Below are positions 46,662 to 56,818 of a stretch of 64,000 nt of DNA, piece by piece; position 1 is the first letter of the stretch; every line of letters starts with the position of its first letter. This DNA comes from Phycomyces blakesleeanus NRRL 1555(-). Its lineage: Eukaryota; Mucoromycota; Mucoromycetes; Mucorales; Phycomycetaceae. The notes beneath the pieces were generated by a model. The model was not told the origin of the DNA. It worked only from the letters and a program-made list of their open reading frames with translations, and did not search any database. The stretch spans positions 930,001 through 994,000 of the forward strand of contig NW_017265139.1 of assembly GCF_001638985.1 (NCBI RefSeq), written 5' to 3'. The position numbers and the translations under genes are program-made.

Positions 46662-49336
46662 ATGGAAAAAACATCACCAACAGACACACTTGCCTATCTG
46701 ACAGAAGAATTTGCCCAACCAGGATGGCACGCAGAAACCGTGGCACGTGAGCTGTCCATCGACTTGTTGACCACATTTTGTCAACAATACTCAGAGTACG
46801 ACAAACCCACCAAGCTCGGTATTCTTTTGTCCCTTGTCCATATCCCCAAGGCAAACATGATGTCCTTCCAACATGGTATCAAAAAGGTGAGCATATTTAC
46901 TTTTATTTTTATTTTTATTATCAAATATAATATATTTGAATATTATTATTACTATCATTATTATATTTGTATATTACTGTATTTTGTACATATATATATA
47001 TATATATATATATAAACATATACATATACATATACATATATTTTATTATTTTACCCTTGAAATGGTTATCATTTCGTTGTCCAATGTCAAATCAATTCGA
47101 GAGTAAGACAGGCACAGGCACAGGCACAAACACAGGCACAGGCACACACATATATTTAGAGAGAGAGATATAAAGGGGTAGGGGTAAGGGAAAGGAAAAT
47201 AAGGGTGAGACTTTTGTGCATCTACAACCAATGGCGTCACATATTTTATATGTTTTGGTAAATGGAAGAGCTGTGAATGTATAATGGGTCTTGAGTGGAG
47301 AAGAAACAACGAAGATAAAGTTGTAGCAGTCAACGGATATGTCGATGTAAAAGAAAGAGGGAAAAAATCAAAATGCTGTCCGGTACATTTGCTTTTTTTT
47401 TGTTCTTGTTTCTGCATTCTCTTTCTGTCCACCAGAATCAAGTCGGTCGAATCCCTTTAAAGAAAGAATACCAAAGAAAAAAACGAAGAACAACACGAAG
47501 AAGAAGAAGAAGAATAACCAGATCGACCAACAGACCGACCAACAGACATTTTATTGGCTTCAATTGTTTGAACACTAGACACAGAATTACATTCATGTCC
47601 TTCCCTCATTTTTCCTTTCTCTTATACAATCTCTTACACACAAAGAAGTTTTTTGCTGTTCTGTTAAAATTGAGTATTTTTTTGATTTTAATGCAGAACG
47701 GCATTTGTCTGTCTTTTACGTGTGTTTGTCGCTCTCTCTCTCTCTCTCTGTGTGTGCGTGTGCGTGTGCGTGTGCGTGTGCGTGTGCGTGTGCGTATGTG
47801 TTTGGGTGTGTGTGGTGTACGGGTTATATATGTATATATAACCATTCAATAAAGGTGATTGAAGAAAGGGTTGTGCCACTTACTTTTGACTTGTTACTTC
47901 AATGATGCTTTTCTTTTTCTTAAATATATATGTATATATGGGTGTTACTTTACCTTAGACATCGTCCTTCTACCACCCCCAAAAAAAACAAAATTCACTT
48001 AAACATGATATTGTGTACCATGATAGATTCTCTCGCTCGGACAAGAAGATAAAGATGAATGGATTCGCCTGACAAGCATGATGCTCCAGTCCTATGTCTC
48101 TACACAGCAATTCAAATTATCCAACATCAAGTGGCCATCCTCGACCCTTTCTCTACTCAAGACTGTTGGAAAAACAAGTAAGTCAATCCTATTCTTTTTT
48201 TATCAATAGTATTCTTAGTATCTTTTATAAGGAAATTAAACTAAACTATCTTCATATCACTCTTTATAAAATCACCAAGTCGAAAGCACTGGATTTGGCT
48301 TCCATCCAACCGAACTTGCCCTTCTCCAACCCTCTGCCAGAACTACACGCGCTCATGTGTCGGAAAGCTATCAGTCAATGAAACCAACCACAAAACAACA
48401 CTTTGTCCTCGATACTTCCTCGCCTTCGATCGTCTCCTCAATCCAGAGAATGCAACGCTTTGAGAAGTTAATCAGAAACGAAGACCAGATGAAACGTGCG
48501 GCAGGCTTGGGCAATGATTCCGTCCAAAGAAAGAAGTCTCTTGTCCCACCAACCCCTCCTCACCCTGCACAGCGCGTACCTGTTGTTGGGCGTCGGCCAG
48601 AACCTGCTGCTGCTGCTGCTTTGGCTACAGGACCAAACAGACCTCATCAACCTGCACGACCACATCCCAGACCAGCCATGGGTGGTGCTAGCTCAGCCCT
48701 TTTTATCAGCCGTCGTTCCTCTGTACCTGCTAAACCCAATACCGGGAACACATTATATGCACCCAAGAAACCAACTGCTGGTCAAAGTAAGCCTACAGAC
48801 ACATACATAAAAATTCAACGATACCCTTTTTTTTTTGTTCAATCACTTGTCCTCGGTTTGGACATTAATCTTTATTTTTTCCCTTACTATTATTAACCTT
48901 CTTTACTCTATTTTAGATGCTCAAGAAAACAGCACCCCTCGAGGATTGCAACGTACTCAACGTACTCAACTCATTAACTTTGACACAGCAACTGATCTTA
49001 TGGAAAGCAATAGCAAAGCAGTCGATCAAGCACAGCAAGGTAATTGTCTGTTTATCTGGTTTGTTTAATGGGATAATTATTAACAAAAACCTCTTTACTT
49101 TCTATTACGTAGAGGCAAAACTGGAAATTCAACGCAAGAAAGAAAGAGCTCTCGAACAACGTCGAATGGCATCTGAAAGAGAAAGACTCGGCCGAAAGAG
49201 AGTGTGCAAAAGTCCTGAAGAAGAAACACCAAAGCGCACCCGTACATCTAATCATCCAAGCCCTACCGAACCCGCACAAGAAGAACCTTGTAGGTTCAAG
49301 GGCACCGAACGTCGTCTTGACTCAACCGTCTTTTAA
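46662..49336 (+). CDS. NELF-A-like transcription pausing factor subunit
   Basis: Exons 46662-46886, 48027-48177, 48280-48786, 48917-49039 and 49113-49336 join in phase to 409 residues. The N-terminal helical domain (about 15-120) matches the animal NELF-A/HDAg-type domain in order: helix with LTTFC, KLGILLSLVHIPK (compare the KLKLLLGTLHLPR pattern), GIKKILSLGQEDKDEW and MMLQSYV. Further on come a P-x-x-KQHF segment (161-167), QMKRAAG (195-201), a Pro/Ala-rich linker (about 210-290), LINFDTATDL (compare the LLDISELDM motif) and a basic coiled segment (about 340-370). NELF-A works with Spt4/5 to hold RNA polymerase II near promoters in animals. Intron 1 is 1,140 bp and full of microsatellites, far larger than other introns here. 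Family call rests on my recollection of NELF-A. Confidence 0.7.
46887..48026 (+). other. Oversized intron 1 of the NELF-A-like gene
   Basis: GTGAGC donor, GATAG acceptor. Contains (TA)n at 46991-47012, (ACAGGC)n at about 47107-47145, (GTGTGC)n at about 47752-47795, and a stretch (47370-47600) with richer composition on which short frames appear but none with domain content. Most introns in this window are 50-170 bp. Confidence 0.7.
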
Positions 49337-49682
49337 TCGCATGGCAAAAAAAAAGTAACTTTTTCATTAATTGACAAGACTCAAGACAACTTAGCCATCA
49401 AAGTATCAAGGTAAATAAACGACAAAAAGTGATAAGGACAAAAGAAAATATTCTTCTAAACTTTGCTGGTGCTCTTTAATGACAATCATAATTTCAAATT
49501 GTTAGGTCAACTATCCAAAACTCTCAAGTGTAACCCCTCCTTTCTTCCTCATCTCCAGCCATGTATGATCTCCGTTATTTCCATATCTTACTTCCCTTTG
49601 ATCTTCTCTATTTTGGGCCCTTGCCTATTTTCTTTGAAAATCAATTTATTTCATCTTTATTTCTTTAGCATCTGTTAATATT

Positions 49683-49713
<31 letters not shown>

Positions 49714-50318
49714 TTTTCTTCCTTGTATGTCGTTTTTATTTTTTATTTTTTATTTTTTTTTTGCTTTCTTCATGTAAATGCTTATTCACAGGTCATCTTG
49801 AACTTAATGTGAACATCACCAAGTCTGCAAACCGTACTTTATTCTTTTTTTGTACACCTTTTCTTCCACAAGATCTATTTTACAAATGAATGAATGAATT
49901 AATGAATGAAAAAGAGTAAAAGGGATAAAGAAAAGGGGGGCATGTGCATTGACATTCTTCTTTAGTTCTAACGCCAACATGTATACAAATTGAGAAGCTT
50001 ATTCAATACGAATACCCGGAAGATTTTTCAAAAATAATGAATTTTGATTAAATTAAATTAAATTAAATAAGATAATTAATTAATTAATTTATTAGTAAAA
50101 TTAATTAGTTAGCTTTAGATACATATATTACTTCTTTAACCCAAAGAATCAACTTTATATGTATAGTTTACATTTCTGACCACAGTAATTGATTTTTCTT
50201 ATTAAATGAATAAAAAGCGGGAAAGATAAGCTTAAAATCTTTTGAAAAATAACTATAGGTTTATACTTATCTTCTTATTGGCTATGCTTATTCTTTATTT
50301 GGAAGCTCAATCCTTTTC
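49337..50318. other. Intergenic, no gene
   Basis: (CTT)n at 49683-49711, T-rich run at 49733-49763, (TAAAT)n and (AATTAATT) near 50050-50095. Nothing else is recognisable. Confidence 0.5.
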
Positions 50319-50565
50319 CTGTGCTTCCACTTTTCAATTTACCAGATGTTTGAAAACTCCACCCACTTTTTAGAAATATTTCAACCACTCAGTAAAGCAA
50401 TCCCAAAGGTTCTTTATTCAAGCATTTAGGGATCACATTGATCGAGTGTTAGATGAAGTTACGTATATGCTCAACAGGAAAATCTTCACTGCCTCCAATT
50501 ATCCTTGAAAGTGTTCCTGTATCTTTCAATTTCTCTCTTCTAATTCGATCATTCAGGTCTTTCCA
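50319..50565 (-). mobile_element. Inverted 3'-end fragment of the IS630/Tc1-type element
   Basis: Reverse-complement copy of the end of the element whose other copy ends at about 55146. It includes the terminal CTTCCACTTTTCAATTTACC, the untranslated end and the last ~45 codons of the transposase (RRE-K-LKDTGTLSRIIGG on the minus strand). Similarity stops abruptly at about 50565. Compared with the right-hand copy it lacks ~125 bp between two CCCACTTTTT direct repeats, consistent with deletion between short repeats. Confidence 0.85.
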
Positions 50566-51537
50566 AACACCAATCTTACAGGGACAACGTTTCTATCTAG
50601 CCGAACTAATTAATTGTGATTACCTGTCTGGGTCCTGGTGTCTTTCTCTAATACTTCAGGACAAAATGGTGTGTCCTGAAAAAAAACACGGTACATTCAA
50701 TTAGCAGCCTTAAGTTTAGACTTGACAATAAATAAATAATAATTATTCCCAAATACAATATATCAATAGCCAGCTATCCAGATGATTATGAGTTGTTGTC
50801 GTTAAAGTGTGACGCAATATTTCTCGATATTTTACTATATATTAGCCTTCTTACGCGTATCATGTCTTTATCTTTCTTTCACCTATTGTATCCATGTTTC
50901 CAGTGTTTAAAATTGTCAACTTGTAAGTAATCTCCATCTACTTTTTTTTTGCAAAGCACAAATGAAAATCTTGATGAATATTTTATACCCTGGCTGTTAT
51001 TAATTATTATAATAAGAATGGACTTTTAAGTACCATATAGAGTTATTTCATGCTGGCAAAAAGGTCACTATTTGTGATCCGGTAGAATAAAAATGTCGTT
51101 CTTCATCAGGAAACGCCCCCCCCCCCCCCCTAAAACTAGTGTACATAGAATGTGAGAGTAAGAACCTTAATACCTTTACTCAAGACAACACTGTGATCTA
51201 AACAATGTAATATATTAGATATCAAGATACCTGACCCAAACATTCGTCGATATAACAAGAAACAGTTAGTACTATTCAAATGTCTTTAATGTCAATCAGC
51301 TTTTAACATTTCTTAAGTATTAAATCCATATAAAAAACTCAGAGAAACATATTCGTATCTTCATATGACATATTTTGCTTCAATTGATTAATTAAACCAA
51401 TTCTTAGGTAGACTTTACTAAGCAATATGCTTGTCTTTGGTGTAATGTTTACAAGAAAGATTTAGATGAACTAGGCAAGCATTTACGTTAAGCTTATTAT
51501 ACTCATGAAATACCACTAATTTAAAATATTTTATTCA
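50566..51537. other. Non-coding relic sequence within the element nest
   Basis: No clear gene. A run of 15 or so C at 51117-51131 is the only long G/C homopolymer in the window. A short open piece at 50566-50704 continues past the breakpoint of the transposase fragment but shows no domain. Confidence 0.45.
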
Positions 51538-52390
51538 GTGCCTTCCAAACACCCAGTCTTTTCCATGATTTTAGATCTGCAAGATAAAAAATATTTGAAG
51601 AAAGGTGTGTCTACAGAAGCAGAGATCGAGGAGATGAAGATAAAGAACCCTATTCAAATCATCAGCCCTATACCAAAAGAACTTGCGACTTATATAAATG
51701 CATCCAATCTTACAAATGTTAAAGATCTGCGAGCTGAGCTCTTGAAAGCGCAGGATTGGGAAATTAACTGTAGTATTGATAAGGATCATGGTTTGGATCG
51801 GGCCAAGAACACCACCCATTCCTTTGTAAGATTGTATGAATCAGGAAATCTGAAAACTGCTCATAAGAAAGAATGGCATAATGGGTGTGAGTGGTCATTG
51901 ATTAATAATATATTCGATGATCTTGAAAATTTACAAGTTGCGAGGTAAGTCTAAAATAATAATAAAGTTACGTACAAAAATTGTATTGAATTGCATTATA
52001 TATTAAAGTGTGGAAATCTCTAGTGCAGCAACAATTAAGCGGAAAAAATTCAACAGAGTGATTGGTGCGAAAGACAAAATAGCTCGATTCAGCGTAGGGC
52101 ACAAGTACGATTTAATTATACGGGAAAATAACGTGCAACATGAACATGCTTACGAGTATTGTGTCAGTAAAACCGCAATTCAGTATCAGAATACCAAGAA
52201 ACTTGAATAAAAGGTGTTAAAGCTGCCCAAGACCATGAAAGACATGCTTGGTGAGCTTATAATATACAACAAAAACTACTATACCAGCCGTACTGTGTTT
52301 GGAATATATTATGCTATACTATACTTGACTCTTTTAGCTGCTGATAGGCCATCAACGTATAGTACCAGAATTACTCGCTTAAAAGATTGA
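51538..52390 (+). pseudogene. Mucorales-type repetitive gene relic, nuclease-like
   Basis: The frame from an acceptor at 51537 (first ATG 51565) runs to 51944, splices in phase at GTAAGT/AAAG to 52009, and gives KKEWHNGCEWSLINNIFDDL and later GHKYDLIIRENN, EYCVSK. A TAA at 52208-52210 interrupts it, but the same frame resumes at once as KVLKLPKTMKDML and ends at TGA 52388. This order (W..l...FDD, R-S-E.SS..s..Rk...GrK.D.I, yEyc..E/K, LPKTMKDM) is one I recall from many uncharacterised Mucorales proteins. The D...EYxxxK spacing is compatible with a PD-(D/E)XK nuclease fold, unproven. Shortened and interrupted, so probably dead. Confidence 0.6.
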
Positions 52391-53600
52391 CATATTGCTA
52401 GTGATGTAGCTTTTTTTTGAAGTATCATCTTGCTCTTGTTGGTACTGATAAGCAGGTTAAGCAACATATTATTACAAGCAACAGTAGTAATTTGTTGAAG
52501 AGCTGTCTATACTAAAATACGGATATTGTCATGGCTGCCACATCCACTTCAGAGGAATATGTAAGTAAGAAGCGTAAGGCTGATAATTGAATACAAAAAG
52601 CTATTGAGATCCATTTTCCGTTCAAGTGTTTACAAATCATCTTCGAAGCACATCTTCAGATTTTTCTATATCATCAAATAGTCTTGTTACTTCAAATGTC
52701 CCCAAATATTACTATTAGAATATATTTGGTCTTTAATATCCGTTTATAAGAAAACCTGTGTCAAAGTTGACATGTCCGAATAAAAGATGGCCTTGTTAAT
52801 CTTTACAAAATGTTTGTATTTTATTTCATAGAAGAACAATCGGGCAATACAATATGCTAATGAGTCATGGGACTTTTTCTTACTTGAGATTCAACTGATC
52901 ATCGATTATACAATCTAATCCTGATCTATTTCTATATATTGACTATGCATTCTACACAAGTTTCCTTCAAAGCATAGTAGTAATAAATCGTATTATATGT
53001 AAAGCTATATAAGCGTTGAATACTTACACTGACCTCTGTTCTCAATCTAGATCATGTATCGAAAATAACTGACATGTACATAAGTCTAAATGCATATAAC
53101 AAAAGTAACATACAACACTTTGTTAATGCTTCTCCTATGTTATTAAATAAAAGTGTAACAAATGAACGTACTTTGTCGATCTTGGGTTTCTCAGAACTTC
53201 ATCATTAGTGAATGAAGTAGTCATTTGGGCTCCAAGCAACTAGCTAAATAGACTCACAAAATTGACCAACTGGGATTCTAAATACCTTTTGCTTAAAATA
53301 AATCTACTATCCTATTACTTTCTTGAATATAATATTAATCTCCAATGCTATAGGAGCTATTGCCAAAAATAAGCATAGAAGGGGGGAGGGGTCTAGTTTT
53401 ATTAATGTACGACAAAATAAGATAATATAGAGCGGGCGGGTAGCACTACTTGCTACCCCCCATCGAGCACAAATAATAAACAGACAGTGTAATATATAAG
53501 GAGTGGAAAGTGTTCAGTTATAGAATTTTAAAGAGAAGATATATGCGGTTCAGACAAGTAGATTCACCTTACCACAAAAGTAAGCTGATTTTTCTAAATC
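52391..53600. other. Relic sequence between pseudogenes
   Basis: No readable frame longer than about 40 codons. AT-rich with scattered mixed stretches. At 53597-53625 the sequence CGCCCTACTTTTTAGAAATA resembles the inner part of the right-hand terminal repeat and may mark the 5' end of the IS630/Tc1-type element. Confidence 0.4.
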
Positions 53601-55146
53601 GCCCTACTTTTTAGAAATAACTAGACTACTTGTCTTATTTTATTCTTGTATTCATTGTGCTTTGAGGTGGATTTCTTTTATGAAGGTAGCAGAGGCGGGA
53701 TTGTAGATGATTCTGGTAACGAAGCGGCTGTTTTTGTTGTAGATTCGTCCTTTCGATTAGCTGATTTGACGAATTTAAACAAGTTCATCAAGAATGAAAT
53801 AAAAAGTCATCATAGAAAACGAAGAGCCAAAAGACACGGATATGCAGGAAGCAACCGTCAAGAAGGAAAGAAGCTCAACTTATAACATTTACACAAACGA
53901 AGATCGACTACGATTTTTATTTTCCCTGCATGAAAAGTTGATGAACCCCACTGAGACAACTAAACTTGCCAACGTTAATCCTGAAACTACGAGAAAGTGG
54001 AAGAGAGAGAGCGCAAAAAAGACCCTGAGAAGAAGATACCCTTTAAAGAAAACAAATCGTACATCAAATAGAGCGCCAAGTCAGCTAAATGAGAGCTACA
54101 AAATGTACTTTTTCAACTTTTTCGATGAAAATCCCTCAGTGGTTATCCAGGATGTAGTCAGAATTTTGACCAAAGGCTTTGAAGATTTGAAAATAAAAAA
54201 GAGTAGGATTACTGAATTCATGAAAGAGGATTGTAATCTAAGTAAAAAAGTTGTCTCCCGCCATCCCAAGGACAGAAATAATCAAACGACCCTTGAGGCT
54301 CGCACAAACTCGATTGAATAATGGAAAAGCAAAGGCTTGCATTTCAGGAAGGATTGTGTTTTCCTTGATGAAGCAGGATTCAATATAAATATGCGTCGTT
54401 CAAGAAGTTGGGCATAGCTTGGTAAATCAGCAATTAAACAAATTTTGCGAATGGTGTATCACGTATAGATATTGGTGCAGTTTTAGCTTTTGGTGTTGTG
54501 AATGTAAGTATGAGAGAGCTGGGAAATGTCAAGAAAAAAAGAGCTGTTGGTACTAGAAAGAGAAAGACACTCAAAGATTATGCTGCTGCTATACCAAAAA
54601 GAACTACAGCTGACAATTTTGTGCAACTCATCAAGGATAGTTTAGACATTATGGATGAATTTCCCAACATGAAAGGATTGCATATGGCTATGTATAACGC
54701 TCTGGTCCATTCCCATGATGTCGTTGACCCTTTCATTTTAGAAAGGGGTTATATACCAGTACACCTCCCTCCATATTCGCCTGAACTCAATCCTATTAAT
54801 TTTTTTTGGAAAGACCTGAATGATCGAATTAGAAGAGAGAAATTGAAAGATACAGGAACACTTTCAAGGATAATTGGAGGCAATGAAGATTTTCCTGTTG
54901 AGCATATACATACCTTCATCTAGCACTCGATCAATGTGATCCTTAAATGCTTAAATAAAGAACCTTTGTGATTACTTTACTGAGTGGTTGAAATATTTCT
55001 AAAAAGTGGGCAATTTAGAGTCAAACACGAGACCAAATTCGTCTCATTTTTTTTTGGGCAATTTAACCTTACACAAATGCTCAAAGGATTTCAAAAAAGT
55101 GGGTGGAGTTTTCAAACATCTGGTAAATTGAAAAGTGGAAGTACAG
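53601..55146 (+). mobile_element. Degenerate IS630/Tc1-mariner-type DNA transposon
   Basis: Contains a broken transposase and ends in a sequence (about 54911-55146) repeated in inverse orientation at 50319-50450. A partial terminal-repeat match at about 53600-53625 suggests the left end. It inserted about 60 bp before the PfkB-like gene start, so it may now lie in that gene's promoter. Confidence 0.7.
53646..54960 (+). pseudogene. Dead IS630/Tc1-type DDE transposase
   Basis: Pieces in order: an N-terminal segment (RLADLTNLNKFI, frame 53646-53885); a frameshift into an HTH-like region (53842-54321, with LHEKLMNPTETTKLANVNPE and TTRKWKRE); a TAA; then VFLDEAGFNINMRRSRSW (first catalytic Asp); several stops; and a last frame 54498-54923 ending LPPYSPELNPINFFWKDL. 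In the C-terminal part the usual D-N-A-P-x-H motif reads MYNALVH, so the second catalytic Asp is Tyr, and the Glu of NPIE is Asn. With frameshifts, stops and two lost catalytic residues it cannot work. Confidence 0.85.
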
Positions 55147-55200
55147 TCCCTTAATATATTTATAAATATAATATAATATATATGTATATTATTTCTTATC

Positions 55201-56611
55201 ATGACAACTAGTCCAATCTATGCATCCATTGGCAGCTTGATTATAGATGACATAATCTACGAAGATGGATCAAAGGAAACAAATGTTCTTGGTGGAGCTG
55301 GTGTATTCGCTGTATATGGTTTCTATCAAATTTTAATCTTAACATTAACATCGATAATTCAGCATTCATTATATTACATTACAATCCTAACAACACCTTC
55401 TATCCTCCTTATTTCCCTCCCTTTAGGAATGAGATGTTGGCATAGTCCACCTGATTCTAAAAAGATAGCCTATGCTGTTCAGAGGGGGCACGATCACCCT
55501 GCTAATATTGATAAGCAACTTGACGAATTAAATCTATCTCTTGTGTCATATACTCACAAAGACAAGTGCACTACGCGTGGCCTAAATACATTTGGTGCAA
55601 ATGATCATCGGTAAGATATATACGTTTTCAATACTCACAGTTTTACATATATAAAAGTAGGGGGGTGGGAATGACATTTAATAAATAAATAAATAAATAA
55701 ATAAAAACCAAAAAACCAAAAAAAAAAATCATATGTAGAGATTTTGAATACATACATCCAATCATTCGCTCAACCCCAGGAGATTTCCCTCTAGAGTGGA
55801 TAAAATCTATTCGAATTTTGCACATCATTGCTTCAACTGAGCGGGCACTAGAGATCACGGATGAGTGGCGTAAAAGAGAGGAGAGTTTACAAAAGTCTAT
55901 TCCCACCCAATTCCTCTGGGAACCATTGCCCTGGGCGTGTCTTCCAAAGGTAGATTTATAACATAAATTCATTTATATATATAATATGTGTGTGTAAAAA
56001 AGAATGGTCTCCTGTAAATAATAGCGCCAACAAAATAATCTTAATTTTGAAATTATCAGGATCTACCAGGAATTAAGAATGCTGCTCAGAGAGTGGCTAT
56101 ACTGACTCCGAATCATGAAGAAGCTGCTGGGATGCTCGGTTTGGATCTACATGAAATGCTAAAGAAAAATGATATCAAATCTGTCGTAGAAGACATTGCT
56201 CATCAACTGTACGAAGCTATGCGGTGTTCTAGAAAACAATCAGAACTCGTACTGGTTGTCAGAGCTAGTAAATATGGAACCGTCTCTCTTTCGGACAAGC
56301 ATCCCTTGACCTGGACACCTGCTTACTGGGACTACCGTAATCCCTCTGATTCTTCTCATGTTCGGGATGTAACAGGAGCCGGGAATGGGTTTTGCGGAGG
56401 CTATGCTGTTGGGTGGGTCGATACAGATGGAGATCTGGTAAAAGCAAGTCTCTATGGAACAGTTTCTGCTAGTTATATGGTTGAACAAGTGGGTGTGCCT
56501 TTACATCGTACTATTGGTGAAAAAGAGCAGTGGAATGAGGGACCAACCCCTCAAGAAAGACTTTCTCTCCTTGAAAAGCGGGCACATGAATATAATAAAA
56601 CAAAACAATAG
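55201..56611 (+). CDS. PfkB-family protein, Mak32-like
   Basis: Exons 55201-55318, 55427-55610, 55739-55949 and 56060-56611 join in phase to 354 residues. The first intron has an unusual GTTTCT donor, but splicing there restores the family's LGGAGVFAVYG-M-R-W block. The ribokinase/PfkB fold is shown by the N-terminal GSLIIDDI, LGGAG (about 31-35), LTPNHEEAAGMLG (186-198) and VTGAGNGFCGG (275-285). In true sugar kinases the last motif is GAGD, where Asp is the catalytic base; here it is Asn280, so kinase activity is doubtful. Among PfkB proteins I recall the same substitution in Mak32-type fungal proteins, hence the name. Its 3' end is convergent with phosphorylase kinase, 207 bp away. A transposon relic lies just upstream. 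Confidence 0.8.
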
Positions 56612-56818
56612 AGAGATCTCAACTGTAACAAAAATGAATAGCTTATATTGAAATCAAAGTATATTTATATTTATATATATATGTATTGTATGTATGTTGG
56701 TTTGTTTTATTTAATGATGAATGGAAAGAGAGAGAGAGAAAGATATCATGCTCTTTTTTTTGTTAGAAAGCATAAAGGGGAAAAAAGGAAGAAAAGTAAT
56801 GTAATTTAATGTACAACT
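56612..56818. other. Convergent 3' spacer
   Basis: Only 207 bp separate the stop codons of the PfkB-like gene and the phosphorylase kinase gene, so 3' UTRs probably overlap. Contains AGAGAGAG and A/T runs. Confidence 0.6.
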
